A stretch of DNA of 64,000 nt from Chitinophagales bacterium (GTDB lineage Bacteria > Bacteroidota > Bacteroidia > Chitinophagales > Chitinophagaceae). Below the pieces are notes generated by a model. It saw only the letters and a program-made list of their open reading frames with translations, was not told the DNA's origin and searched no databases. The stretch spans positions 1-64,000 of the forward strand of contig JAURJU010000038.1 of NCBI GenBank assembly GCA_030832085.1, read 5' to 3'. This document shows positions 1 through 9,719 of the stretch, piece by piece. The first letter of the stretch is position 1. Each line of letters starts with the position of its first letter. The position numbers were made by a program, and so were the translations under genes.

Positions 1-2756
1 AGGTATACGACATCCATGTAGTTGATGTTTCCATCATTGTTGATGTCTTCATACATGGCATCTCCGGGTTGAAAGATGTAATCGGTGCTGGGATAGTTGA
101 AGCGCATGTAAATGATCTGCCCGTTGGGTCCGATGATTGGAGCGCCCTTTCCATCCTTTGCCACAGTCGCGGCCTTATCTGTGTAAACACCCTTGTAGCG
201 GTATCCATAGAATGAACCGAAAGGATTGTTCACCTGAAGCAAGCGAAGGTATTCACCATTCTTGGTGACATCTCCCTTTGTGTTGGGATAGAATTCTGAA
301 ATTTCCCTGATGACGTTTTGGTTTGCGGACAAGTTGAAGTCAAATCCGATGGTCAGGTTTTTGGTTTTGTAGGGTTGCGTCCAAACGGCAACTTCCCAAC
401 CCTGATTGTCCATGGTGCCAACGTTCATGAACAATGAATTGAATCCTGTGTAAGAAGCGATCTGAAGTCCATCAAAAAACAGGTCTTTGGTCCTGTTCCT
501 GTAAATTTCAGCATCCATGCGGAACCTGCCTCCCAACATGCTCAAGTTAAACCCGATATTGGTTCCGTGGAGCTTTTGCCAACGCAGGTTTTTGAGTTCC
601 ATCCTGGATGGATAGATGCCGGCCTGCCCCAAATAGGTATAATCGTAGGTAGTATAGGTATTGTAAAATAAATAATCGTAACGAGGCACCTCTCCGGCAA
701 TACCATAACTGGCCCTCAAGCTCAGGTCATCCAGGAACTTGACGTCCTTGAGGAATTTTTCCTCTGAAAGCCTGTAACGGAAAGACAGGGAGGGGAATAG
801 GCCATAACGATAGTTGGGACCAAACCTTGAATTTCCATCTCCACGCATGGTGACATTGAAAAGGTATTTATCCTTGAAACTGTATTGAGCACCAACAAGT
901 GCACCTACAGAACGGTTCTGGTTCTGTCCAGACACAGAACGCAACTCCGCATTTTGTGTGCGCGATGCGATAGAAGGATCCACCAACAATGAGGATGCTG
1001 TATTGGAAGTCATGGCTTCCTGGAAAACAGCCTTGTAGTCGTTGGTGAGTATGTTCATGAATGCCTGGAGATCATGGTTCTGGTTTTTGATCTTTGGCGT
1101 ATAAATGAGGCTAGTTTTGGTACCAATGCTGAATGCGTCTATATCACCATTGTAGGCCCTGTTTACAACAGTTTCGGTGTTGGGGCGTCCTGTGGCAATT
1201 TGTGGAAGAAAGCTGTTGTTTTTGGTGCTGTTGATGTCCAGCTGCACATCAAATGTTGCTTTCAATACTTTTTTTACAATATCATAATCAATCTGAAACC
1301 GGGGAATCACACGGTCTCCCAGGATGGTATACATGGCCTTGCTTGCCATGGCAACCGGATTGTAAACCCTGCTGTATTGACCCTGGATATTGGCTGCCGG
1401 AGAAAAATAGTTGGTGGTTGGCTCACCAAGATCATTGTACTCAAATACACTCATGTTCGGCATTTTGATATAAGCCATTCCGCGAATGGAAGACTCACCA
1501 CTGGCTGAACTGGATCCCAGATAATTCCTTGTCTGGTCAGAATGCGTGTATGAAAAACTGGTGAAGAATTTGATCTTTTCGGAAACGTTGTAATCCAGGT
1601 TGATCCTTGTGTTGATCCTTTGAAGCCCGGTTCCGATGGTAATACCCTGTTGGTCAAAATAACCCACTGATGCAAAATACTTTGCCTTTTCGCCCCCACC
1701 ATTCAAACTCAACGTATGGTCCCGGACAAATCCGGTTCTGGACACCGCATCAATCCAGTTGGTGTTGTTGCTGTAGTTATGGTACCAATAAGGGTCATTG
1801 GGATCATAATTGAATTCCCTGCTGGTGGTGGTATTGAGGGTTGTACCCATCCTGTTCATGAATGCTTCTGGTATCAGCGAGGAATACTGGTCTCCATTGA
1901 GCAAGGGGATTGCATCAGGAACAAGAGATACAGAACCTTTAAAAGTATAGTTCATGGAAGGCTTACCAATATTTCCCCTTTTTGTGGTAATCACCAGTAC
2001 ACCATTGGCAGCCTTGGCGCCCCAAATGGCAGTAGCTGCAGCATCCTTCAGCACCGTGATGGTCATGATATCAGCAGGTGAAATATTCAAGAGTTGCGCA
2101 TAGCCCTGCTCATCTGCTGTGCCAAAATTAAAGTCGCTTGGAATCTCTGTTTCATATGGCATTCCATCCAATACGATCATTGGTATGCCTGTTGAATTGA
2201 TGGATGAAACACCGCGAATTCTGATGTTCATTGCAGCGCCGGGATCTCCACTGGAGGCAGTAATATCAACACCACTCAGCCTTCCCTGGAGTGCCTGATC
2301 GATGCTTGGGGCCTGCATTTCCTCCATCTCCTTTGCATTGATTTTGGCAACCGCAGTCGTCAGATTTTTCTCAGGAATGTTCATCATTCCGTTGGAGCTG
2401 GTGGGCCTAGCAGTGATGATGACCTCACCAAGATCTCCCTGGCTCTCCTCCAATGTAAGGTTGATTGTAGTTCTTCCATTGATTTTTTGGGTGATGGTTT
2501 TGTAGCCTATAAAAGAGACAGAGATCCTGTTTTTTGTACCATTGGAATTGTTCAACACATAGTTGCCCGCCACATCGGTTTGTGCACCCTTTACGATCCT
2601 GTTGTCTGCATCAAGCTCAGAAACTGAAACTCCTTGAATGGGCTTGCCAGCCTTATCGATGATCTTTCCCCTCAACACAGTTTGTGCAGAGACCAGCATC
2701 CCCACAAATGAGAATGCGATCGTCAATGTTGAAACCCTTGATAATAATTTTGACAT
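1..2756 (-). CDS. SusC-like TonB-dependent outer-membrane receptor, 3' end cut by window edge
   Basis: Partial gene; about 918 residues are visible from the ATG at 2756. The start encodes a Sec signal peptide (MSKLLSRVSTLTIAFSF... ending near LVSAQ), followed by a carboxypeptidase-regulatory-like domain (about 25-110) and a TonB plug with the SusC-type signature DAAATAIWGAKAANGVLVITTKRG-like around residues 215-240. The visible end reads NINYMDVVY, the calcium-binding-like stretch usually found about 100 residues before the SusC C-terminus, so only the last barrel strands are missing. It should import oligosaccharides across the outer membrane with a SusD partner, presumably beyond the left edge. 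It lies 26 bp downstream of the FAS1 lipoprotein gene and is probably co-transcribed with it. The substrate cannot be read from the sequence. Confidence 0.93.
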   Translation of the reverse strand, partial: MSKLLSRVSTLTIAFSFVGMLVSAQTVLRGKIIDKAGKPIQGVSVSELDADNRIVKGAQTDVAGNYVLNNSNGTKNRISVSFIGYKTITQKINGRTTINLTLEESQGDLGEVIITARPTSSNGMMNIPEKNLTTAVAKINAKEMEEMQAPSIDQALQGRLSGVDITASSGDPGAAMNIRIRGVSSINSTGIPMIVLDGMPYETEIPSDFNFGTADEQGYAQLLNISPADIMTITVLKDAAATAIWGAKAANGVLVITTKRGNIGKPSMNYTFKGSVSLVPDAIPLLNGDQYSSLIPEAFMNRMGTTLNTTTSREFNYDPNDPYWYHNYSNNTNWIDAVSRTGFVRDHTLSLNGGGEKAKYFASVGYFDQQGITIGTGLQRINTRINLDYNVSEKIKFFTSFSYTHSDQTRNYLGSSSASGESSIRGMAYIKMPNMSVFEYNDLGEPTTNYFSPAANIQGQYSRVYNPVAMASKAMYTILGDRVIPRFQIDYDIVKKVLKATFDVQLDINSTKNNSFLPQIATGRPNTETVVNRAYNGDIDAFSIGTKTSLIYTPKIKNQNHDLQAFMNILTNDYKAVFQEAMTSNTASSLLVDPSIASRTQNAELRSVSGQNQNRSVGALVGAQYSFKDKYLFNVTMRGDGNSRFGPNYRYGLFPSLSFRYRLSEEKFLKDVKFLDDLSLRASYGIAGEVPRYDYLFYNTYTTYDYTYLGQAGIYPSRMELKNLRWQKLHGTNIGFNLSMLGGRFRMDAEIYRNRTKDLFFDGLQIASYTGFNSLFMNVGTMDNQGWEVAVWTQPYKTKNLTIGFDFNLSANQNVIREISEFYPNTKGDVTKNGEYLRLLQVNNPFGSFYGYRYKGVYTDKAATVAKDGKGAPIIGPNGQIIYMRFNYPSTDYIFQPGDAMYEDINNDGNINYMDVVY

Positions 2757-2782
2757 GTAAATCATAAGAAATGTATCTAAGA

Positions 2783-5011
2783 TTAGTTGAAACGCAGATA
2801 ATTGTTGATGAGATGAATGGTACACCTGTTGCTGAGCACATTGCTAGGAGCCAATGTAATGTTGGCTGTCCTGTTTTTCATGTCATTCACTGAAATAACA
2901 TTGGGAACAGAATTGTTGACAAAGATGGTAGATGGGTCGCCGTTGGGGAACTTATACAAGGTCTCAAAAGATCCACTTTCTTGTCCATCGGTTGCAATAT
3001 TTTTCTTGTTGAGGATATGGTAATAAATGAAGTTTGCCACTTGTTCTCTTTCCAAGGGAGTAGTGGGGTTGAACAAAGGGGACTTGTTGGGTGCAACACC
3101 TGTCCCAGGAAGCAACCCAGCATTCACAGCTGCCTTGATCGCATTATTGTCGGGGATAAAAAATGTGTAGAAGGTTCCTGATGCAATCCCTGTAATTTCA
3201 GAAGTGGCTGCCGTAAAAATAGATGAGGATTTAAGGTATTGCCAAAAGGAGTTGTATTGAGATGCTGCAGGCGTGCCCAGCAATTCGATATGCTTTCCAA
3301 TGGCAACTTCACTGAACTGCAGTAGTTTATCAATAAAATAAACAGTACCATTTGCCGCTGTTTTAGTACCGATTACGGCTGCTGTTGCAGCGACATCTCT
3401 ATTTCCAGAGGTAAATGCCTTATTCCCTCCATAGGAAACAAACTCACCTGAATAGGTCAATCCTACCCCATTGCCACTCAGGTTGGTGATATCACGGCCT
3501 GGAACTACATGCATGTTAAGTATACGTTGCAACCTGACCAGCGCAGAAGACCCCGTCAACTGCGCACCGCCTGATGGAGGAATATAGCGCCATTGTTCGT
3601 TGACATTGTTGCTTACAGTGGGATCAACAAAATAACCCGCAGCATTGATGGCGCTGTTTTTGACCAGGAACAGGGTATATTTTTGTTTGATGTTTGAAAC
3701 CTGGAATTTGAGGTCCAGGTTCAACAAATTGGTCATGATGGAATAATCTGGATTGAGATAGGCCTTCCCGTATACACTGCTGAATACATTGGCTTGCTGA
3801 ACCTTGTTCGTTCCATAAAAAATTCCATTGCTGAGCACTTTTTTATCTGTTACATCCGTTGAGGCATTGAACCTTGCTTCCTCACCCACTGAATTGAAGG
3901 TCGAAGAAAACTTGGAAGGCCAAACAGATGTCCTCCACATGTGTGCATTGATAAAATCATACAATACATTGATGGGAAGCGCTTCAACAGAGGGATAAAA
4001 TTCAAGCAAAACATCTTTGATATATTTGGACAACACATCATTCTCTGGAACAAACATTGAATACCCATCGGATTGTGCGTCATTGTCTTGCAGCTTTAAA
4101 AAATTTTCATTGTTCAGGGAAAACGCAAGATTTGCATTGTAGACTTTTGTATATACATCTTCAGACTTCCCACTTACAATCTTGTATTTCTGCGACACAG
4201 TTGGATTGATAACATATTGCACCATAAATTTATCCAGCAATTTCTTGAACTCACTGTACTTTGGATTCTCCCCAATGTACTGGTCGATGCTTGGAAGAGC
4301 AGTGATAACACGATCAACAACATGGATCACTCCATTTTCAGCAGCAATATCCTTTTGAACAACTTTCGCATCTGCCACATTGAATCCCGCATAGGTAGCC
4401 TTGGGATAAAAGTACAGGTAATCCGCCGCTGTCAGTGACTTCCCCGTCATATAGCCTGCATCAAAAATGGGCAAATGCTTATTGTTGTTGTCTGCATCCA
4501 CATAATACAACAGGCTGTTGTTGTTCCTGTTCGAAGCAATGGCTTTGATTGACTTTCCCTGTAGATCAGTAGTCGAGTAAACTCCGGTATAATTGGCAGT
4601 CCTGCGCTTGTATGCCGCATTTTCTATCCAGCCTGTATTGCTTTGAAAATCAGCGATGCGCTCTTGCTTGAACGCATTGTACACCAGGCAATAGGTAACA
4701 ATTTGACGTGCAGCGGTTGAATCCAAAGCAGTTATGCCTGCAATTCCTTTTTCAGCATAAAATACTTTGAAGGCAGAATCGTGTGGTGCAAACAAAGTCC
4801 AATAACCGGCAGCGGAAAGGGTTGACTTGTAACCCGCCTTGTCTATCAATGCCAGCATTTGTGTGAAATTCCCTTTGGCTTCCAATTGCTGATAGATTGG
4901 TTTTTCAAGTGTTTCGGGCCTTTGGTAAAAGGCATTGAACTCCTTTTTGCATGCGGTTAAACTGGCTACCACAGTGACCAGTATAATCATTGATCTCAAT
5001 GTTTTAAACAT
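2783..5011 (-). CDS. Lipoprotein with about four fasciclin (FAS1) domains
   Basis: The protein is 742 aa from the chosen ATG. The open frame extends 25 codons further upstream, but only the start at 5011 places a lipoprotein signal (MFKTLRSMIILVTVVASLTAC) at the N-terminus. Roughly four FAS1-like units follow. The first (about 20-245) ends in the typical NGVIHVVDRVI motif; later units end in NGIFYGTNKV, NGTVYFIDKLL and a final CTIHLINNYL-like strand. FAS1 domains mediate adhesion or carbohydrate and protein contacts. As the gene directly precedes a susC gene, a role as a surface accessory or glycan-binding lipoprotein of that receptor is inferred. No catalytic motif is visible. Confidence 0.85.
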   Translation of the reverse strand: MFKTLRSMIILVTVVASLTACKKEFNAFYQRPETLEKPIYQQLEAKGNFTQMLALIDKAGYKSTLSAAGYWTLFAPHDSAFKVFYAEKGIAGITALDSTAARQIVTYCLVYNAFKQERIADFQSNTGWIENAAYKRRTANYTGVYSTTDLQGKSIKAIASNRNNNSLLYYVDADNNNKHLPIFDAGYMTGKSLTAADYLYFYPKATYAGFNVADAKVVQKDIAAENGVIHVVDRVITALPSIDQYIGENPKYSEFKKLLDKFMVQYVINPTVSQKYKIVSGKSEDVYTKVYNANLAFSLNNENFLKLQDNDAQSDGYSMFVPENDVLSKYIKDVLLEFYPSVEALPINVLYDFINAHMWRTSVWPSKFSSTFNSVGEEARFNASTDVTDKKVLSNGIFYGTNKVQQANVFSSVYGKAYLNPDYSIMTNLLNLDLKFQVSNIKQKYTLFLVKNSAINAAGYFVDPTVSNNVNEQWRYIPPSGGAQLTGSSALVRLQRILNMHVVPGRDITNLSGNGVGLTYSGEFVSYGGNKAFTSGNRDVAATAAVIGTKTAANGTVYFIDKLLQFSEVAIGKHIELLGTPAASQYNSFWQYLKSSSIFTAATSEITGIASGTFYTFFIPDNNAIKAAVNAGLLPGTGVAPNKSPLFNPTTPLEREQVANFIYYHILNKKNIATDGQESGSFETLYKFPNGDPSTIFVNNSVPNVISVNDMKNRTANITLAPSNVLSNRCTIHLINNYLRFN

Positions 5012-5294
5012 ATCCTTTGATATCATATGGTAAATGCTTTGGATGAAAATTGGATGAAACGGGCAGTACATCTTGAGCGAGAACATGCTTGGCAGTTGTA
5101 CCCTTTAGGATGGATTGGAATGGGCATGGCATGTCCCAATGCAAAGGGCTTGTTTTTTCTCATGGCAGTACTGGTTAAATTTCAACAATTCAATTTGGCA
5201 TCTTGCAGTTGCTTGTAGATCCGACAAAATGAATGGTTGATATTTCCTGTGCTAAATGTAAAAAAAAGGAATTTTACTTAAGAATTAACACGCT

Positions 5295-5322
5295 TTTATT
5301 TACGCAATCGTTGCCGGAAACA
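5295..5322. promoter_or_regulatory. Candidate LacI-family operator shared with the pectin operon
   Basis: The sequence TTTATTTACGCAATCGTT (5295-5312) is repeated exactly at 62816-62833 in front of the pectin susC operon and its LacI gene. Here it continues as GCCGGAAACA. The core GCAATCGTTGC is an odd-centred palindrome. It lies between the divergent FAS1/susC and GH105 genes, about 190 bp before the GH105 start. LacI-family control is inferred from the symmetry, the repeated copy and the nearby regulator gene at 62921. Confidence 0.6.
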
Positions 5323-5335
5323 ATCAATTGATTGT
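5320..5335. repeat. Perfect 16-bp palindrome next to the operator
   Basis: ACAATCAATTGATTGT equals its own reverse complement. It overlaps the right end of the LacI-like site and could be a second protein-binding site or an extension of the first. There is no following T-run, so it is not a terminator. Confidence 0.5.
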
Positions 5336-5510
5336 CAAGCTTGTAAGAAATTAATGCGCTGCAATTGATCCATATTGAGCCATTGGCCAAAAACGCATTT
5401 TTATCTGATACCAAACCTTAAGAAATTGCTTGATTTTATCATCAGGACGCTTCAGGATGACATTAACGCTTAAATGCACTATGTTTATATTGCACAATCA
5501 ACGCGTTAAG

Positions 5511-6638
5511 ATGAAAAAAACATTTGCATTTTTCACGTTAGGATTTTTTTCAATGTTGGCTTCCGCCCAGGATTTGCCAAGCAGCAGGAAGATCAAAAAT
5601 ACCTTGAGGCTGACCAATCAATACTTCATGGACAAATGGCCCGATGCTGGAAAGTCGATTTTCACCAACATAGAGCGGCCAAGCAACATATGGACCAGGG
5701 CGGTGTATTATGAGGGTTTGATAGCCCTCTATGCCACAGATAAAAAAAAGGAGTACAAGGATTACATGCTACAATGGGGAGAGAAACATAAATGGAATCT
5801 TCGGGCAGGAGCCAATACCAGGAATGCAGACAACCAGTGTTGTGGGCAAACCTATATCGACCTCTATCTTATGGATGGGAAAAAGCATCCTGAGCGCATC
5901 ACCGCCATCAAGGCCAGCATTGACAATATGAAACAATCATCAAAAATTGATGACTGGAACTGGATTGATGCCTTACAGATGGCGATGCCTGTTTTTGTAA
6001 AACTTGGAAACCTTTACAATGACACCAGTTATTTCAACAGGATGTACGAGATGTATGCGTTTACAAAAAACAAACACGGAGGCAATGGCCTTTACAACAA
6101 AATAGAGCATTTGTGGTGGCGTGATAAGGACTTTGTTCCACCCTATAAAGAACCCAATGGGGAGGATTGTTACTGGAGCAGGGGCAATGGTTGGGTGGTT
6201 GCTGCATTGGCCAGGACCCTGGAAGAATTACCAACATCCGACCCGCATTATGGTGAATACATGGAGGATTTTAAAAACATGTGTGCCGCATTGCTTCCGC
6301 TGCAAAGGCCCGACGGCTATTGGAATGTAAGCCTAAATGACTCCAACCATTATGGAGGAAAAGAAGTCTCTGGCACATCACTTTTCATTTATGGTTTTGC
6401 CTGGGGCATCAACAAAGGCATATTAGATAAAGCAGCATACTCCCCTTCCATCATCAAAGCCTGGAATGCCATGACTGCAGAAGTTGTACATCCCAATGGT
6501 AAACTGGGATATGTGCAGGGGACTGGAAAAGAGCCAAAGGATGGACAGCCAGTTGGATATGATAAAACACCTGATTTCGAAGATTATGGTCTTGGATGCT
6601 TTCTGCTGGCAGGGACAGAAATACTTAGATTAAAGTAG
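5511..6638 (+). CDS. GH105-family unsaturated uronyl hydrolase (YteR/RhiN type)
   Basis: 375 aa from the ATG at 5511, chosen because it opens a clear Sec signal peptide (MKKTFAFFTLGFFSMLASAQ); the frame is open 27 codons further upstream. The fold is a single GH88/GH105 (alpha/alpha)6 barrel. The motif DDWNWIDALQMAMP places the catalytic acid at Asp153, and YWSRGNGWV lies at 221-229, both typical of GH105. These enzymes hydrate the 4,5-unsaturated uronic acid left by pectate or rhamnogalacturonan lyases, releasing an unstable keto sugar. It is likely periplasmic. It stands alone on the plus strand, but its upstream region shares an 18-bp element with the pectin operon some 57 kb away, so it probably belongs to the same regulon. 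Confidence 0.9.
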   Translation: MKKTFAFFTLGFFSMLASAQDLPSSRKIKNTLRLTNQYFMDKWPDAGKSIFTNIERPSNIWTRAVYYEGLIALYATDKKKEYKDYMLQWGEKHKWNLRAGANTRNADNQCCGQTYIDLYLMDGKKHPERITAIKASIDNMKQSSKIDDWNWIDALQMAMPVFVKLGNLYNDTSYFNRMYEMYAFTKNKHGGNGLYNKIEHLWWRDKDFVPPYKEPNGEDCYWSRGNGWVVAALARTLEELPTSDPHYGEYMEDFKNMCAALLPLQRPDGYWNVSLNDSNHYGGKEVSGTSLFIYGFAWGINKGILDKAAYSPSIIKAWNAMTAEVVHPNGKLGYVQGTGKEPKDGQPVGYDKTPDFEDYGLGCFLLAGTEILRLK

Positions 6639-6866
6639 CCCCCCTGACAATTCCAACTGTTTAAAACTTAAAGTTTCTGGTGGTTTCACCCTCATTGGTC
6701 CTGTCAAGTCCAAAATTGCAAAGTTAATTGACCATCTATGAAGAGCTTTGGCTGATCTAAATTTCAAATTGACCTTACTTCAACGAAACGTGTGCTAGAC
6801 TTGATAAAGTGCAATAGGATTTTTAGCCAAATCAGATTGTTTGAATCACCTTTCCATTTTATGAAA

Positions 6867-7850
6867 TCAGTATTTATAGACATTTATTTCTCCAAGATGT
6901 GTTGATTTTTCTGTGGGCACTCTGGATTGCAACATGGTAATTTTGATATATTGAACAGATGTTGGCGTGATGGCAAATTCTTGGAATGTTCCATCACGTT
7001 TGGTAGGATCAAACACAAGATTGTTTCCCAGTAAGGTCCAAGTTGATCCATCCAAACTACCTTCCAATTTGAAAAGTATAAATCCATTGGAGTTGTTTTG
7101 TCTTGGCGCCAATGCGATTCTGTCAATAAAATTGGGCTGCCTCATGTCAATTCTCAACCAATGTGGGAACGGCGGGTTTGAAAGGTACCAAGGTGTATGC
7201 CAATATGTTGCAATATCACCATCAATCGCCTTGCTTGCACCACCATTCGATCCTTCGCCCACCAGTTCCTCGCTATCCGCAGTGATACCCCAGGTGGCCT
7301 TCAAGCTGTTTGGTACGAGCTTTCCTTGTAATTTGGATACTACAATGAATACTGTTTTCAATTTCGGATTGACGGTATATCCTGATGCATCTTTGATGCT
7401 CATCGTCAATAAATAGTTCATCGAAGGATTAAACTTTTTTGAAAAATAGTTCACATTTATTTTACCAGAAGTCAAATTTCCGCTTGGTATTGTTGTTTCC
7501 ATTGCATCAATGGTATAGGCATCTGTAGGAAACTTAAGATACAAAGGGAGGCCTGTAGCTTGTCTTACCCGATTAACACTATCAAAAGCTGCATTGTCTA
7601 TTTCAAATTTAACATTGATGTCCTTTGATGAATAACCAACTGCACCAAAGCCCGCATTGAATGTGAATGTACGTGCAGCATCAACAAAAGGAAAAATAGT
7701 AAGTTCTTGAGGAAAAGTTACCGCTTGTTGGAGAAACACAACCCCATCTGAAGTTGAGTCTCCTTTTTTATTGTACGCTTCTTCTTTGACACAAGCTGAA
7801 AATATGAATGCACAAGTCAAAAGAAAAATGAATGATTTGATTTTTTTCAT
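6867..7850 (-). CDS. Surface lipoprotein with DUF1735-like N-domain and C-terminal F5/8 type C (discoidin-like) domain
   Basis: 327 aa. The lipoprotein signal MKKIKSFIFLLTCAFIFSAC ends with the lipobox cysteine at position 20. Residues about 35-175 resemble the DUF1735 (BT_3987-like) module common in proteins encoded next to SusD. Residues about 185-327 form a discoidin/F5-8C beta-sandwich (ASKAIDGDIATYWHTPW, HWLRIDMRQPNFIDRIAL, and the terminal HLGEINVYKY). Such proteins are surface glycan-binding proteins rather than enzymes. It is the last gene of the susC-susD operon, 29 bp after susD. The ligand cannot be told from sequence. Confidence 0.82.
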   Translation of the reverse strand: MKKIKSFIFLLTCAFIFSACVKEEAYNKKGDSTSDGVVFLQQAVTFPQELTIFPFVDAARTFTFNAGFGAVGYSSKDINVKFEIDNAAFDSVNRVRQATGLPLYLKFPTDAYTIDAMETTIPSGNLTSGKINVNYFSKKFNPSMNYLLTMSIKDASGYTVNPKLKTVFIVVSKLQGKLVPNSLKATWGITADSEELVGEGSNGGASKAIDGDIATYWHTPWYLSNPPFPHWLRIDMRQPNFIDRIALAPRQNNSNGFILFKLEGSLDGSTWTLLGNNLVFDPTKRDGTFQEFAITPTSVQYIKITMLQSRVPTEKSTHLGEINVYKY

Positions 7851-7879
7851 ATACTTAATTTTTTATACCAATGCAATAA

Positions 7880-9706
7880 TTAATAGCCAGGAAATTGTAC
7901 AAGTTTCTTGTTGCGATCAATTTCGGATTGTGGCACTGGCCAGAAATAATTTTTTCTGCTCCACGCTGCTCTTGTAACTGCAATGGTGCGCTGGTAAAAA
8001 CCAGTGGAGTTGAGAGCAGTTCCCTGGTCCATGTTCATCCCATAAAATGGGCCTCCCTGGTGATTTTCGGGCGTTGGCGCTATTTTCCAACGACGCACAT
8101 CAAAGTACCTGTGTCCTTCAAAAGCCAATTCAAGTCTTCGCTCAGTGCGGATATGTGTACGCATGTCCGCCTGTGACAAACCTGGCAACAAAGCAGGCAA
8201 ACCTGCACGCTCACGCACGAGATTTAGATAAATCAAAATATCGGCACTCCCTGGTGAAAACTCATTCAAGGCTTCGGCATAATTGAGATAAATTTCAGCA
8301 AGCCTAATCATCATTGCAGGTCTTGTGATGAATGCACTGGTGCCAAAATTTGTATTGGGATGTATATTGCGACGGGCCGTATAGCCTGTCTTAGGCCAAT
8401 CACGTGCTGCACCCTGCTTGCCTGAATTGCCAGTAAAAAAGAATCCAACAAAAGTTTGACCAGCCACCGGTACAACAGGCACTTCAGACCCGCTAAAGGT
8501 GATGTCAGCATAAAAGCGTGGCTCCCTGTTAACATACATATTGCTGGTACTTGCAACATAATAACCTGCTCTCGCGACCGCAAATCCGGTTTCAGTATAT
8601 CCAGAACCAGATTCACTTATTCCCTTGCCATTGGCCATGCGATACCCATCCACCAGTTCCTGGAAAACACCCATTCCATTCCATGCAGTACCGTTGCTGT
8701 TGCGTGGTGCGCAATGGCGTGACCACCCTGCACCGCCATCATTAACCGCAGTTGAAGGACGAAGGAAAATACCTTCAGTTTGCCAGCCATTCCAATAAAG
8801 ATTTTTTACAGACAGAAAAGCTGCACGAAATGGATCTGCATTGGCCTCCTTGTACAGCTGCCATTTGTTCAAATTGATTACAGCTTTTGCCGCATCGGCA
8901 GCTTTCTTCCATTTATTGATATCATATGTCTGGGCAATGAGTTGTTTTCCATCCATATTTTTAAAGTCGCTCAACTCCGTATTTCCGTTGTACAATGGAC
9001 TGGCATCATACAGGAGAACCTGGGATTGAACAGCCATGACGATGCCTTTTGTAATGCGACCCACCTGCGTAAGGTCAGATGAGCCATTTACGGTATGCAC
9101 ATCAGGTACATCCTGTTTTGATTTTTCCATTTCACTGATTACGTATTCCACGCACTCGCTCCATGTATTGCGCGGCAGCTGATAATCTGTAGTTACATCA
9201 CCAGGAATTTCTCCCATCAAGACAACCGGACCATAAATCTTCATCAACTGAAAATAATAATATGCCCTTAAGAAACGTGCCTCACCTTTGTATTGCTGTA
9301 TCAATTGGGCACCGTTGTTAAGATTCAAAATTTCCTGGTTCTTGTCAATATTTTGTAAAAACACACCTGCGTATCGTATGGCCTGGTAATAACTGTTCCA
9401 GTAACCAGCAGTTCCATCAGGAACCAAAGCACCATTGTTCATGGGCAGTGAAATCCAAGTATAATCCAACTCGTCAGTCATTCCGCCCCATTGTGTTGTA
9501 TATGGTGTCAGCCACATGTCTGGCATGGCATTGTATACCCTCGCAAGCCATTGTTCTGACATAACCCTGCTCGCGAATACATTTTGTAAAGTGGTGATGT
9601 TATCGGGTACGGTATCCAGAAATCCTTTCCTGCACCCGCTTGCTGTAAAAAGCAATATTGAAATCAAACAGATTACACTGATTTTTTTTATAAAACTGAT
9701 TTTCAT
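7880..9706 (-). CDS. SusD/RagB-family nutrient-binding lipoprotein
   Basis: 608 aa from the ATG at 9706; the open frame runs a further 48 codons upstream, but only this start gives a signal (MKISFIKKISVICLISILLFTASGC) with a lipobox cysteine. The N-terminal SusD domain has TPR-like helices (GEARFLRAYYYFQLMKIYGPVVL), and the C-terminal domain holds MIRLAEIYLNYAEALNEF and the closing FWPVPQSEID motif. SusD proteins are surface lids that hand glycans to the SusC barrel. The gene begins 13 bp after the susC stop, giving a classic SusC/SusD pair. The substrate is unknown, since no enzyme is encoded in this operon. Confidence 0.95.
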   Translation of the reverse strand: MKISFIKKISVICLISILLFTASGCRKGFLDTVPDNITTLQNVFASRVMSEQWLARVYNAMPDMWLTPYTTQWGGMTDELDYTWISLPMNNGALVPDGTAGYWNSYYQAIRYAGVFLQNIDKNQEILNLNNGAQLIQQYKGEARFLRAYYYFQLMKIYGPVVLMGEIPGDVTTDYQLPRNTWSECVEYVISEMEKSKQDVPDVHTVNGSSDLTQVGRITKGIVMAVQSQVLLYDASPLYNGNTELSDFKNMDGKQLIAQTYDINKWKKAADAAKAVINLNKWQLYKEANADPFRAAFLSVKNLYWNGWQTEGIFLRPSTAVNDGGAGWSRHCAPRNSNGTAWNGMGVFQELVDGYRMANGKGISESGSGYTETGFAVARAGYYVASTSNMYVNREPRFYADITFSGSEVPVVPVAGQTFVGFFFTGNSGKQGAARDWPKTGYTARRNIHPNTNFGTSAFITRPAMMIRLAEIYLNYAEALNEFSPGSADILIYLNLVRERAGLPALLPGLSQADMRTHIRTERRLELAFEGHRYFDVRRWKIAPTPENHQGGPFYGMNMDQGTALNSTGFYQRTIAVTRAAWSRKNYFWPVPQSEIDRNKKLVQFPGY

Positions 9707-9719
9707 GACTGCAATTTTA

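Larger units (their letters stand above)
5012..5510. other. Divergent intergenic control region, FAS1/susC versus GH105
   Basis: About 500 bp without a credible gene between two divergent starts. It holds a LacI-type operator candidate (5295-5322), an abutting 16-bp palindrome (5320-5335) and an A/T-rich stretch around 5255-5300. A 63-codon plus-strand frame at 5027-5218 has no recognisable features and is treated as chance. Confidence 0.7.

Noticed and set aside
5027-5218. 63-codon plus-strand frame between FAS1 and GH105
   Set aside because: No signal peptide, motif or start signal; in a region with operator-like sequence. Treated as chance.
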